The translations under genes and the position numbers were made by a program. Shown here in pieces: positions 16,176-24,119 of a DNA stretch of 44,660 nucleotides. Where the stretch lies: the NCBI GenBank assembly GCA_028679935.1, contig JAJRAL010000151.1:1-44660 (forward strand). The letters run 5' to 3'. Each line of letters begins with the position of its first letter. Position 1 is the first letter of the stretch. The DNA comes from Methanomassiliicoccales archaeon. GTDB taxonomy: Archaea > Thermoplasmatota > Thermoplasmata > Methanomassiliicoccales > UBA472. Below the pieces are notes generated by a model. It was not told the origin of the DNA. It did no database searches and worked only from the letters and a program-made list of their open reading frames with translations.

Positions 16176-16598
16176 TCAGTCGCCCCCGTAGTGCTCCTTG
16201 AGGATCAGTCTGGTTCTCGTGGAGACGACGTTGTCGAAGCGCCGTACGCGCTCAATGATCTCGTTCAACTGCGGCGAAGAGGTGACATCGATGATGGCGA
16301 CGATATCCTCTTCTCCAGTGACCTCGAACACCTCGGAGACTCCGTCGAATTTCGCAATGTTCGCTGCGACTTCCGAGGTATTGACGTTCACGTCAATCTT
16401 GACCTCGATTATCGCCTTGACATTCTTGCTGCTGGTCTTGATGGTGAAGCTCTGGATGACCCCGTCCTCGAGCAGTTTGCGAACCCTGCTTCGAATCGTT
16501 CCCTCCGAGACCTTCAGTTCATCCGCAATCTCAACGAATGGCTTCCTCGAATCCTTCTTCAATATCTCGATGATTCTCTCGTCTAGGTTGTCGATCAT
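16176..16598 (-). CDS. Lrp/AsnC family transcription regulator of the lysine operon
   Basis: A 140-residue Lrp/AsnC protein: an N-terminal helix-turn-helix (about residues 5-50, with ILKKDSRKPFVEIADELKVS and GTIRSRVRKL) and a C-terminal RAM/ACT-like effector domain (about 60-135, with VSEVFEVTGEEDIVAIIDV). It is the first gene of the dap-lys operon, so it probably controls itself and the operon in response to lysine, as LysM does in Sulfolobus; that is inference from position. The promoter region carries a TACC-N8-GGTA inverted repeat. ATG 16598 has AAGAAGGGA upstream. Confidence 0.92.
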   Translation of the reverse strand: MIDNLDERIIEILKKDSRKPFVEIADELKVSEGTIRSRVRKLLEDGVIQSFTIKTSSKNVKAIIEVKIDVNVNTSEVAANIAKFDGVSEVFEVTGEEDIVAIIDVTSSPQLNEIIERVRRFDNVVSTRTRLILKEHYGGD

Positions 16599-16638
16599 CG
16601 TGTTCCCTTCTTGTGACGTTCATCATTGCGACTTTTCG

Positions 16639-16654
16639 TACCATTTTTAAGGTA
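16639..16654. promoter_or_regulatory. Inverted repeat TACC-N8-GGTA at the lysine operon promoter
   Basis: Two 4-bp arms separated by the AT-rich spacer ATTTTTAA sit at the predicted transcription start of the lrp-dap operon. The size and AT-rich centre resemble archaeal Lrp sites, so this may be the autoregulatory operator. The arms are short and chance is not excluded. Confidence 0.35.
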
Positions 16655-16667
16655 AACGGAGGAATCG

Positions 16668-16674
16668 TATATAT
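16668..16674 (-). promoter_or_regulatory. TATA box of the lrp-dap-lys operon
   Basis: TATATAT on the minus strand places transcription start near 16645, with a leader of about 45 nt to the ATG at 16598. A second AT-rich patch (TTAAAAA, 16644-16650) could drive a shorter transcript. Confidence 0.6.
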
Positions 16675-16693
16675 TGCTTCCGAAAAGTGAGGA

Positions 16694-16711
16694 AAGGCGT
16701 TTAGTCGCCTT
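16694..16711 (-). terminator. Hairpin after the DUF5788 gene
   Basis: AAGGCG and CGCCTT arms form a perfect 6-bp stem with a 6-nt loop 9 nt after the DUF5788 stop, followed on the minus strand by TCCTCACTTTTC. It may help end the upstream transcript before the lrp promoter. The U-rich part is short, so a terminator role is tentative. Confidence 0.35.
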
Positions 16712-16720
16712 CTAGACTGG

Positions 16721-17167
16721 TCAGCTGATCTGTTTCACGAACTCCAGCCATCGGCGCTCGTCCTTCACCTTTGACATCAAGGCGATGGCCCTCACCTGCG
16801 CCTCTTGGCCTTTGGCCTTTCTTATCTCTTCCACCGCGCGCAATAGCCCGCAAATTTCATCCAAGAGAACGTGGGCCTGTCCCTTGCTGAACTTCTTGAC
16901 CCTCAGGTCGTCCTCCAGTGCCCTCGCCTTCTTGTCAAGGGCATCAGCGAGCGAGAGCGCCCCCTCCACTTCCTCGGGCGTGGGGTTTGGCTTGGTGACG
17001 TAGGCATAGATCACGTCCCTGAGCTTCACCTTCTGTCCCTCCAGCAGCTCCTCTTCCGGTATGAACTTCCCCAACCAATAGAGCAGGGAATGGATACGAC
17101 TGAGGATTCTGGCCCGGTCATCCTCGGTCAATGGCATCTGATCCTCGTCGAAGACGTCATTGATCAT
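16721..17167 (-). CDS. DUF5788 family protein
   Basis: A 148-residue soluble, highly charged, all-helical protein resembling the archaeal DUF5788 family: LLYWLGKFIPEEELLEGQKVKLRDVIY in the first half and a helical second half ending VKDERRWLEFVKQIS, whose basic-aromatic end is typical of the family. Function is unknown. No catalytic motif or metal site is visible. It lies between panE upstream and the lysine operon downstream on the same strand, with 119 nt before it containing only a weak TATA-like GATTATGG (about 17232-17240). Confidence 0.8.
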   Translation of the reverse strand: MINDVFDEDQMPLTEDDRARILSRIHSLLYWLGKFIPEEELLEGQKVKLRDVIYAYVTKPNPTPEEVEGALSLADALDKKARALEDDLRVKKFSKGQAHVLLDEICGLLRAVEEIRKAKGQEAQVRAIALMSKVKDERRWLEFVKQIS

Positions 17168-17286
17168 GGTTCATCGCTTCTCCAGACTTGTCATTTCCAG
17201 TATCAGCAATGTGGCAGAGGCGGAGCGCGGCCATAATCAACCTTTCCATCTCGAGCAAGGACAAGGGAAATGGAACCCACCGTTGC

Positions 17287-18192
17287 CTAGGGCCCGGCCA
17301 GTCTATTGTCGATGCTCTCCACCAACAACAGCATCGTCAGGTTCATCTTCGCCTCGATCCCCTTCTCTCTGGCGCTCTTGACGATCTCGCCAGTTATCTC
17401 CTCAATCTCTGTCCGCTTTCCTCGTTCGACGTCCTGCAGCATGCTCGACTTGTTTGCGGCGGTCTTTCGGAGTATGCCCTCGGTACGATCTAGTGCCTCC
17501 TCCGGCTGGATATCGATTCCGCAGCCCCTCGCCACAGCGGCGGCCTCAAGGCACAGGTCCCGCCAGAGCAGGGCCAGATGCTCGTTCTTGAGCAGCTCCG
17601 CGTTCCTGCATCGAGCGACCGCCGTCAGCGGGTTGGCAGAGGCGTTCACGACCGCCTTCATCCAGACGTCTCTGACGATGTCCTTGGAGACGAACGAGTC
17701 GAGGCCTACCGAGCTGAACGTCTCCGCGATCTCCTTCGCCGCCTCCTCGCCCCCCTTCAGCGATCCGAAATACGTGTCCCCCTCGCCCGCATAGACCACC
17801 TTGCCAGGGGAGGCATACATCGCGCCGAGCGACGTCACGCCGATGAGAGTCCCCTCCGGCCTTTTGGCCACCGTCCTTAGCAGGCTCAGACCGTTCTGCA
17901 TTACGACGAGCTGCGTTCCCTTGTCCAACAGTGGCCTGACCGAGGCCAGCGCCGTCTCGAGATCCCTCGCCTTGACGGTGACGATGACGGCATCCGCTTC
18001 CATCGAGCCGTCGAGCTCCGTCGCGACGTTCGGCAGGAAGACTCCCTCCACGACGCCGCCGATCGACAGTCCGCTCTCTTCGGTCGCCCGCATGTGCGCC
18101 TCTCTTCCGATCAGCGTCACCTGGTGCCTGCGCGTGAGCAGACCTCCGACGACGCTGCCGAGCGCTCCGGCGCCGAATACCACAATCCTCAT
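17287..18192 (-). CDS. panE: Ketopantoate reductase (2-dehydropantoate 2-reductase)
   Basis: A 301-residue NAD(P)H enzyme that makes pantoate for coenzyme A. The N-terminal Rossmann motif is VVFGAGALGSVVGG; VTVKARDLETAL and QNGLSLL are the family cofactor-side patches. The C-terminal domain has WMKAVVNASANPLTAV with the catalytic Lys and substrate Asn/Ser. Its ATG overlaps the preceding DNA-repair gene stop by 4 nt, so it is the last gene of a four-gene minus-strand operon. Other pantoate genes are not adjacent, which is common in archaea. Confidence 0.93.
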   Translation of the reverse strand: MRIVVFGAGALGSVVGGLLTRRHQVTLIGREAHMRATEESGLSIGGVVEGVFLPNVATELDGSMEADAVIVTVKARDLETALASVRPLLDKGTQLVVMQNGLSLLRTVAKRPEGTLIGVTSLGAMYASPGKVVYAGEGDTYFGSLKGGEEAAKEIAETFSSVGLDSFVSKDIVRDVWMKAVVNASANPLTAVARCRNAELLKNEHLALLWRDLCLEAAAVARGCGIDIQPEEALDRTEGILRKTAANKSSMLQDVERGKRTEIEEITGEIVKSAREKGIEAKMNLTMLLLVESIDNRLAGP

Positions 18193-19139
18193 CGCCCTCC
18201 CTCCTTATTCACGGCCTTCCTCTTCTCCTCGTTCGCTAGGATGTGCGCCAGTCTCAAAGGCTCCGGCACGCTATGGTGCATCATCCGCTGGCATATGCCG
18301 GTAGCGGTCTCGAGAGAGACGCGGTGGCCGACAGAGACGTACGTCGTCCTCTTGTTCTTCCTGCCGATGGCATAGCCCTTCAGCAGCCCGTCGATTTCCA
18401 CGCGGTCCCTGTCCCCTGGTGAGGAAATCACCCTGCCTTCTAGCAGTGACTTCGCCGCCCCGATCGTCGGTATCCCCAGCCTCACTCCGATCTGGCAAGC
18501 GACCCCGAACCCGCGGGGATGGAGCACTCCGTGGCCATCGATGAGATAGACGATGTTCCCCTTTTCCTTCACGAGGGCCCGGAATATCGGCGTCTCCCGG
18601 AACCCGAGGTAGCTTGGGATGTAAGGGAAGTGGGACCGGCATACCGAGGTCTTGCTCTCGAGCACCTCCTCTGTCGCCGCGTCGAGGATCACAATGGCGG
18701 CGTAGCCGACGTCACCGTCGTAGGCCACGTCCAGGCCAGCCACTCTCTTGAGTCTTCCGAAGTCGTCGGAATCGATCACCTCGTCCCTCCACCTCGACTG
18801 CTCGTCCGACAGGATCCTGAGGATGGGCTCGACATCGAAGTCGCGGAAAAGGCGGGAATCGAGGTCGGCGACGATCCCATCGACGATCATGACGCCCTCG
18901 TCCTCCAGCAGCTCTGCCTTTCGGTCCGTACCCTTTCCGGATCCGCCGTACCATCCGACCCTTCCGTCGGAGTACACAACCCGATGACACGGCACCTTCA
19001 CCGGCGAGGTGTAGCTTCCGAGCGTCGCCCCGATGACCCTCGCCGCCCTCACGTCGCCCAACGCCCTCGCGACCTCGCCATACGTCGAAACGTAGCCCTC
19101 TGGAATCTGCCTGACCGTATCGAGTATCCGTTCGATCAG
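18189..19139 (-). CDS. Fusion of O6-alkylguanine-DNA alkyltransferase domain and endonuclease V
   Basis: Two DNA-repair domains in one chain of about 316 residues. Residues 1-85 form the DNA-binding/active-site domain of O6-alkylguanine-DNA alkyltransferase with GYVSTYGEVARAL and PCHRVV, Cys51 being the alkyl acceptor (Cys, not the Trp of inactive ATL proteins). Residues about 105-316 form endonuclease V, which nicks DNA near deoxyinosine, with acidic residues D137 (GLDVAY), E182 (YLGFRETP) and D201 (IDGHGVLHPRG). The same fusion has been characterised from Ferroplasma acidarmanus. There is no ATG, GTG or TTG in frame upstream of codon 27, and starting there would delete part of the alkyltransferase fold. 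CTG 19139, with GGTGAG 9 nt upstream, is the best start. Confidence 0.9.
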   Translation of the reverse strand: MIERILDTVRQIPEGYVSTYGEVARALGDVRAARVIGATLGSYTSPVKVPCHRVVYSDGRVGWYGGSGKGTDRKAELLEDEGVMIVDGIVADLDSRLFRDFDVEPILRILSDEQSRWRDEVIDSDDFGRLKRVAGLDVAYDGDVGYAAIVILDAATEEVLESKTSVCRSHFPYIPSYLGFRETPIFRALVKEKGNIVYLIDGHGVLHPRGFGVACQIGVRLGIPTIGAAKSLLEGRVISSPGDRDRVEIDGLLKGYAIGRKNKRTTYVSVGHRVSLETATGICQRMMHHSVPEPLRLAHILANEEKRKAVNKEGGR

Positions 19140-19149
19140 GTCGACGTCC

Positions 19150-19899
19150 TCACCACAGCTCTCTAATCCCGATCCCGTTCTTCTCCCTCCCTACCTCGAA
19201 GAACGTAACCCCACCCCTCGCGGGAAGGGAGACGTTGCTCACCGTCACTTCGCTGCTCGTCGCCGAGTAGTCCTCCAAGGACCTCTGTCTCCTGGTTAGC
19301 TTCGCCGATGTCCTGCCCCGATGGGCATGGGCATGCAGCACGAGGTCCGGTCGCTTCTCGATGATCACCTTCTCCAGCGCTAGCGACCCCATCTCTTGGT
19401 ACGCACCTTCGCGCTCGCCTACAAGTGTCGCGTAGGTCGGAGCGTAGTGGGTGAGGAGCGCGAGCACGTCAGCGTCGTCCTTCACCAGAAGCCCCGATAT
19501 CTCGCCGATCCTCTCTCGGTAGCGTTCCCAGGCCCCGGGCAGGTGCGTGCGTTGCCACCATGTGGGTCGGTCGAGGGAGCCCGTCGATCCGACCACCCTC
19601 ACCTTGACATCGTCGACCTCGAGGTCCTTCTTCTCCTCCTCGAGGAACGTAATCGGAAACCTCTTCCGATACTCGTCGTGCAGCTCGTCATACTCCTCGT
19701 TGCCGAACACTGCGACCAGCTCGGCGTCGGAGAGCTCGCGCAGCTTCGAAACGACCAGGCCGTACGATTCGATGTCGTTCTTGTCGGTCACATCACCGGC
19801 CAGTAGGAGCAGGTCGCACGATCTGAGCCGCTCGGTATCCTTCTCGACGAGAGGAAGGTTCTCTTTTCCGTGCACATCGCCGAGCGCGCCGATGAGCAG
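19150..19899 (-). CDS. Calcineurin-like metallophosphoesterase
   Basis: A phosphoesterase of about 249 residues with the five metal motifs in order: GDVHG (residues 7-11), LAGDVTD, FGNEEY (usual GNHE with Glu for His), LTHYAP and LHAHAHRG. The substrate is unknown; archaeal relatives act on cyclic or small phosphate esters. The first conventional start in the open frame is a GTG inside GDVHG, which would remove the metal-binding Asp, and the frame holds no ATG, GTG or TTG between its upstream TGA and that point. CTG 19899, with GGAGGG 6 nt upstream, gives the complete motif (LLIGALGDVHG), so I take CTG as the start. It lies in an operon with a nitroreductase and the AGT-EndoV fusion. Confidence 0.88.
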   Translation of the reverse strand: MLIGALGDVHGKENLPLVEKDTERLRSCDLLLLAGDVTDKNDIESYGLVVSKLRELSDAELVAVFGNEEYDELHDEYRKRFPITFLEEEKKDLEVDDVKVRVVGSTGSLDRPTWWQRTHLPGAWERYRERIGEISGLLVKDDADVLALLTHYAPTYATLVGEREGAYQEMGSLALEKVIIEKRPDLVLHAHAHRGRTSAKLTRRQRSLEDYSATSSEVTVSNVSLPARGGVTFFEVGREKNGIGIRELW

Positions 19900-19930
19900 A
19901 CCAGTCCCTCCGGCGTTCGATCTCCCGATC

Positions 19931-20428
19931 TCAGCGATTCCCGTACTTATTCCAGCTGACGACTTCCTTCATCTCCTTTCGCGGCCTCGCCTCGGGCTCC
20001 TCGTCGGGATAGCCCAGGGTCATGCAGACCGTCACCTGCCTACCGCTCGGGATGCCCAGGTAGGCTCCCATCTTCTCCGGGTCGAAGGCGCCGACCCAGC
20101 ACGTCCCCAGCCCCCGGTCCACCGCCGCGAGCGCTATGTGCTCCAAGGCAATCGCGACGTCGACCTTCACCCACTTCTGTCCTGCCTCGTCGATGGCGGC
20201 GATGAAGGCGGAACAATCGGAGACGAACTTCTGCTCCTTGCAGATTGGCACCAATCCCTTCTTCATCTGAGGATCCGTGATCACCACCAACTGCCAGGGT
20301 TGTTTGTTCGCCCCGGAAGGCGCCAGCCTCGCGGTCTCGAGTATCTCTTCGAGCAGGTCGCGTGGTATCTCCTTGCCCTTGTACTTCCTGATGCTCCGCC
20401 GCTTGCGCACGGCCGTGAAGACGTCCAG
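19931..20428 (-). CDS. Nitroreductase-family flavoprotein
   Basis: About 165 residues of the FMN-dependent nitroreductase family. RKRRSIRKYKGKEIPRD at the N-terminus and APSGANKQPWQLVVITD are the FMN-phosphate and isoalloxazine contacts; DVAIALEHIALAAVDRGLGTCWVGAF and GYPDEEPEARPRK complete the family pattern. The electron acceptor is unknown. The chain aligned to relatives starts at LDVFTAVRKRRS, whose first codon is CTG 20428 with a GGGGGG tract 7 nt upstream; the only other candidates are a GTG six codons later without a ribosome site or starts inside the divergent gene. It is the first gene of the operon nitroreductase, phosphoesterase, AGT-EndoV, panE. Confidence 0.87.
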   Translation of the reverse strand: MDVFTAVRKRRSIRKYKGKEIPRDLLEEILETARLAPSGANKQPWQLVVITDPQMKKGLVPICKEQKFVSDCSAFIAAIDEAGQKWVKVDVAIALEHIALAAVDRGLGTCWVGAFDPEKMGAYLGIPSGRQVTVCMTLGYPDEEPEARPRKEMKEVVSWNKYGNR

Positions 20429-20510
20429 ATTGATTCCCCCCGAATGCAGTAGCGTCTGCGTCCATTCGTATTGCCGCTGCCCGTAGAAAGCCCTTTGCGC
20501 AGGGGCAAAG

Positions 20511-20518
20511 CGTTTAGT
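20511..20518 (+). promoter_or_regulatory. TATA-like element for the PflX-like radical SAM gene
   Basis: CGTTTAGT is centred about 27 nt upstream of ATG 20543, predicting a leaderless transcript. No other AT-rich element lies in the divergent gap. Confidence 0.45.
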
Positions 20519-20542
20519 CCGGGGAGGGATAAGGTAGCCGAG

Positions 20543-21568
20543 ATGGAACCCCTCCGGCGCTACTGGTCGATCCTCAAGGGAATCGAATCCCCGGCGTACT
20601 TCACCGCTAAGGCGAGGCGCATCGACTTCTCCGCGAAGATGAGAGACAAGGAGCTCTGGAAGGTCCACGACCGCGCCATCGTCTCGTCGATCGAGGGCGA
20701 GGGAAAGGGCGATCTGCTCTCACTGAAGATGCTGCTGGCCGAACGCATGCTGAGCGACTGCGAACTCTGCGAGAACAGGTGCGGAGTGGACAGGTCGAAG
20801 GGAGAGAAGGGAGAGTGCGGCGTCGGTCCGGCGAAGATCGCCAGTATGTTCCTGCATCACGGCGAGGAGGCACCCCTGGTCCCATCGTTCACCGTCTTCT
20901 TCTCCGGCTGCAACTTCGAGTGCGCCTTCTGCCAGAACTTCGACATCTCCACCGATCCCGACGCGGGGAGGGAGGTGCCACCGGAGAGCCTTGCCAGGCG
21001 GATCGAGAACCTCACCGACATTGGCAGGGCGGGATTTCACGTCAGCCTGGTGCGCGAGTGGGACGAGAAGGCGCGGAACGTGAACTGGGTCGGCGGCGAG
21101 CCCACGCCCAACATAGAGTTCGTGCTGAGGGTTCTGAAAGAGTGCCGAGCGAACATACCTCAGGTCTGGAACTCGAACATGTACATGTCCGAGAGATGCA
21201 TGGCACTGCTCGACGGTGTCGTCGACGTCTACCTATCCGACTTCAAGTATGGAAACGACGAGTGCGCGAAGCGGCTTTCGGACGTTGATGACTACTTCAA
21301 GATCGTCTCACGCAACCACCTGCTCGCGGCGAAGAACGCGGATATGATCGTTCGTCACCTCATGCTCCCCGGGCACTTTGAGTGCTGCACCAAGACAGTA
21401 CTGGAGTGGCTCGCCGAGAACTTGCCAGGAGCGCTCGTCAACGTGATGGACCAGTACCGCCCGATGCACCGCGCCGAGAGCTTCCCCGAGCTTAGGGGCC
21501 CTGTCCCGAGGAAGGACTACGAGGCGGCGGTCGCCCTGGCGAGGAAGCTCAAGCTCAGCTTGGTCTAG
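20543..21568 (+). CDS. Radical SAM protein, PflX/COG1313-like
   Basis: A 341-residue protein resembling the PflX group of pyruvate-formate-lyase-activase-like radical SAM proteins. The SAM cluster is C123-NFE-C127-AF-C130, preceded by a Cys-rich segment (CELCENRC and GECGVG, about residues 73-93) that this group shares with AmrS. NWVGGEPTPN is the GGEP motif. No pyruvate formate-lyase gene is near, and the target is unknown for most archaeal members. ATG 20543 begins the part that matches the family; an earlier in-frame start would precede the promoter. The stop is shared with the convergent mscS stop in CTAG at 21565-21568. Confidence 0.88.
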   Translation: MEPLRRYWSILKGIESPAYFTAKARRIDFSAKMRDKELWKVHDRAIVSSIEGEGKGDLLSLKMLLAERMLSDCELCENRCGVDRSKGEKGECGVGPAKIASMFLHHGEEAPLVPSFTVFFSGCNFECAFCQNFDISTDPDAGREVPPESLARRIENLTDIGRAGFHVSLVREWDEKARNVNWVGGEPTPNIEFVLRVLKECRANIPQVWNSNMYMSERCMALLDGVVDVYLSDFKYGNDECAKRLSDVDDYFKIVSRNHLLAAKNADMIVRHLMLPGHFECCTKTVLEWLAENLPGALVNVMDQYRPMHRAESFPELRGPVPRKDYEAAVALARKLKLSLV

Positions 21569-23130
21569 GCCTTGGCGCTCGTCTTCTTTTCGTCCTCGAC
21601 CAAGTGCACGACGCGCTGCGGGAATGGTATCTCGATCCCTTCCTCGGCGAACCGGCGGTTGATCTCAGCGCGGAAGTCGGACGGTACCTTGTAACGGTTC
21701 CTTGCGTCGTCGATGGTCATGAACGTCTTGAACGTCAGCGCCGACTCGCCGAAGTCGGCGAAGCGGACCACTGGCTGGTGATCATGATCTTTGAGAACGT
21801 TCTCGTGGGCGAGGGCGGTCTGCTTCAAGACCGTCACCACCTTGGCGACGTCGGTCCCATAGGCGACGTCGACCTTGACCATGACAACGAGCTGTTTGTC
21901 CGGCTCGACCATGTTGACGATCTTCTTGTTGGCGATGTCGTTGTTCGGGATGATCACCATCTCGTTCGTGTCGGGGTTGTAGAGCTCAGTGGCCCTCATC
22001 CCGATGTGCTTGACCTCACAGACGTCCCCATTCTCGATTTGCAGCAGGTCGCCGACCTTGAACGGTCGATCCGCCAGCAGCTGTATGCCGGCGAAGAAAT
22101 TCGCCAGGGTGGATTGGGCCGCGAGGCCGATCACGATGCCTAGGAAGCCTGCGCCCGCGAGGAGTCCGGTCAGGTCGTAACCTAGCATTCCCAAGATGAC
22201 CATCAATCCGGCAAGCGGGATGACAATCAGGCCGATCTTCTCCATCAGCGGCACGACCACGTCATCGATTTCCGTCTCTGTCTTCTTCGAGTATTGCTTC
22301 GCGTAATGGAGCACGATGCCGTCGTAGATTCTGTAGGCAATCCAGACGGCGATGATGACGATGGCGATGCTGTATGCCTGCTCTATCTGGGCCACCAGGT
22401 CCCTGTCTAGGTCGAGAATCTCGAGGGAGGTGACGGTCCCGTAGGTGATGATCAGGAAGAAGATCGGTCCGCGCAGGATCTTCAGGAGGATGTCGTCTAG
22501 GCTGGTGGTCGTCTTCGCGGCCACGGCCCTGATGATCGGATCGACCACGAAGGCGATGGCCAGAGCGATGAGCGCCCAGCCGAGGACCGAGACGACGAAT
22601 GCGCCGAGGTTCGAGTCGAACGGGGGCGGCAGGAAATTATCCCAGATTCCGAAGATCTTGTTCTGACCCGCCGAGGTGCTGATCGCCGCGTTGACCCTGA
22701 TCGTTGCGTCCTTGGTCACGACCGTCACCTGCGATGGGTCGGTCATATTGGTGATGCTGAGCGTCACGTGCGCGGTGACGGTTGTCGTTGGAAGGGTCTT
22801 CTCGGTGAGGACATCGAGGTCGACGGTGTTCGACTCGGTCGGATTCAGCGTGAAGTAGCTGTTCTCCAGCTCGCCCGAGACATCCTTGGTCTGGGAGAGG
22901 GTGAAGTTAATCTTCACCAGGTACGGGCTCGTTCCGTTGTCGAATACGACCCAATGGAAGTCAGCGGAGTTGCCGGCGGTCACGGTCTTGCTGTAGCTGT
23001 CGACGTCGAAGACGTTGACGGGCGAGGACGCGGTCGCCGCCGAGGACGAGACCGCGAGGAGCGAGAGCACCGCTAGGGCGGCGAACGATATCGCGATCAG
23101 TCTCCGGCGGATGCTGGGGCTAGAGTGCAT
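21565..23130 (-). CDS. MscS-family mechanosensitive channel with extracytoplasmic domain
   Basis: A 521-residue small-conductance mechanosensitive channel. Residues 1-33 are a signal peptide; residues about 34-150 form a beta-rich, Thr/Ser/Asn-rich Ig-like ectodomain with several N-x-S/T sites; then come four or five membrane helices (about 165-370) and the MscS pore and beta domain (LLAGAGFLGIVIGLAAQSTLANFFAGI, then RPFKVGDLLQIENGDVCEVKHIGMRAT and IPNNDIANKKI). The usual role is release of osmolytes on hypo-osmotic shock. The ectodomain is extra compared with E. coli MscS. ATG 23130 is chosen because the signal peptide starts there and a TATA box at 23159-23166 gives a very short leader. Confidence 0.9.
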   Translation of the reverse strand: MHSSPSIRRRLIAISFAALAVLSLLAVSSSAATASSPVNVFDVDSYSKTVTAGNSADFHWVVFDNGTSPYLVKINFTLSQTKDVSGELENSYFTLNPTESNTVDLDVLTEKTLPTTTVTAHVTLSITNMTDPSQVTVVTKDATIRVNAAISTSAGQNKIFGIWDNFLPPPFDSNLGAFVVSVLGWALIALAIAFVVDPIIRAVAAKTTTSLDDILLKILRGPIFFLIITYGTVTSLEILDLDRDLVAQIEQAYSIAIVIIAVWIAYRIYDGIVLHYAKQYSKKTETEIDDVVVPLMEKIGLIVIPLAGLMVILGMLGYDLTGLLAGAGFLGIVIGLAAQSTLANFFAGIQLLADRPFKVGDLLQIENGDVCEVKHIGMRATELYNPDTNEMVIIPNNDIANKKIVNMVEPDKQLVVMVKVDVAYGTDVAKVVTVLKQTALAHENVLKDHDHQPVVRFADFGESALTFKTFMTIDDARNRYKVPSDFRAEINRRFAEEGIEIPFPQRVVHLVEDEKKTSAKA

Positions 23131-23158
23131 CTTGGGCTCCGCTGAAGGGAGACCTCCC

Positions 23159-23166
23159 CTAAAAAG
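23159..23166 (-). promoter_or_regulatory. TATA box of the mscS-like gene
   Basis: CTTTTTAG on the minus strand is about 30 nt upstream of ATG 23130 and predicts a leader of only a few bases. Confidence 0.5.
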
Positions 23167-23231
23167 CTTCGCCCTTTCGCCCTCGCCAGTGGACAGAATC
23201 ATTCATATGCGGACATCCCGATGCGAACCTG

Positions 23232-24113
23232 ATGGAGCTCCTGGACATCACGCGGCTGGTGGTGGCGCTGGCGGTGTGCGGGCTGGCTTCCTACAGCGAC
23301 TGGAAGAGGAGGGAAGCGTCTGATCTCCACTGGATTGTGCTCGGCGCAGCCGGTCTTCTCATCCTCGGGTTCGAGATCGCCGCGTCCAACGCTGACCCGA
23401 TCTACTACCTCTTCCTCTTCCCGATCGGCTTCATCTTCATCGACTTCTTCTGGGACAGGAAGGAGATGTTCGAGGACGGCGTCCATCCGCTTCCGATTAT
23501 CCTCTATGCCCTGAGCATCCTGACGATCGGGGCATTGATCTTCCTCCGCGGCAACGAGATCCTCACCTGGCAGCTGACCGCCGTCATCGTGATGTTCGCG
23601 TTCTTCGCCCTGCTCTACTGGCTGAACGTGATCAAGGGCGGGGCGGATGCGAAGGCGCTCATCGCCCTGTCCGTCGTGTTCCCGTTCTACCCGATCATCG
23701 GGAACCTGCCGCTCATCCACATCCCGACGGAGCTTGCCACGGTGGTCTTCCCGTTCTCGCTGCTCATCCTGTTCAACGCGGCGCTCCTCTCGATCTCCAT
23801 CCCGGTCGGGCTCCTGCTCTATAATCTCATCCATCGAGACGTCAGATTCCCGGCCATGGTCGTGGGATACAAGACGACCGTCGACGACGCGATGAAGAAG
23901 TTCGTCTGGCCGATGGAGAGGGCGGGCGACGACAAGAAGCTCCGCTACTTCCCCAAAGAAAGGGACGACGAGAAGAAGGTTCTGGAGGAGTTGAAACAGG
24001 CGGGGGTGGAGCGTATCTGGGTCACGCCCAAAATACCGTTCCTGATACCGATCACGGTGGCGATACTGTTCTCCGCGGTCGTCGGGAACATCATCATGCT
24101 CTTCCTGCGCTGA
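23232..24113 (+). CDS. A24 family prepilin/preflagellin peptidase
   Basis: A 293-residue polytopic membrane aspartyl protease that processes type IV pilin-like or archaellin precursors at the cytoplasmic membrane face. The two catalytic aspartates are Asp23 in ASYSDWKRRE and Asp139 in KGGADAKAL (GxGD-type motif with Ala). Six or so membrane helices run to about residue 205, followed by a charged cytoplasmic segment of about 65 residues and a last C-terminal helix, as in archaeal FlaK/EppA relatives. No pilin or archaellin gene is adjacent. The gene ends 6 nt from the convergent amrS stop. Confidence 0.87.
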   Translation: MELLDITRLVVALAVCGLASYSDWKRREASDLHWIVLGAAGLLILGFEIAASNADPIYYLFLFPIGFIFIDFFWDRKEMFEDGVHPLPIILYALSILTIGALIFLRGNEILTWQLTAVIVMFAFFALLYWLNVIKGGADAKALIALSVVFPFYPIIGNLPLIHIPTELATVVFPFSLLILFNAALLSISIPVGLLLYNLIHRDVRFPAMVVGYKTTVDDAMKKFVWPMERAGDDKKLRYFPKERDDEKKVLEELKQAGVERIWVTPKIPFLIPITVAILFSAVVGNIIMLFLR

Positions 24114-24119
24114 ACGAGG

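Noticed and set aside
16531..16644. A 37-codon ORF starting with ATG near the predicted transcription start of the lysine operon
   Set aside because: Considered as a lysine leader peptide by analogy with ilvB, but it has a single Lys, is Arg/Glu-rich and runs out of frame into lrp. It looks like chance.
20543..21568. Pyruvate formate-lyase activase
   Set aside because: No pyruvate formate-lyase nearby, and the N-terminal Cys-rich segment places it with the PflX/COG1313-like group rather than true PflA.
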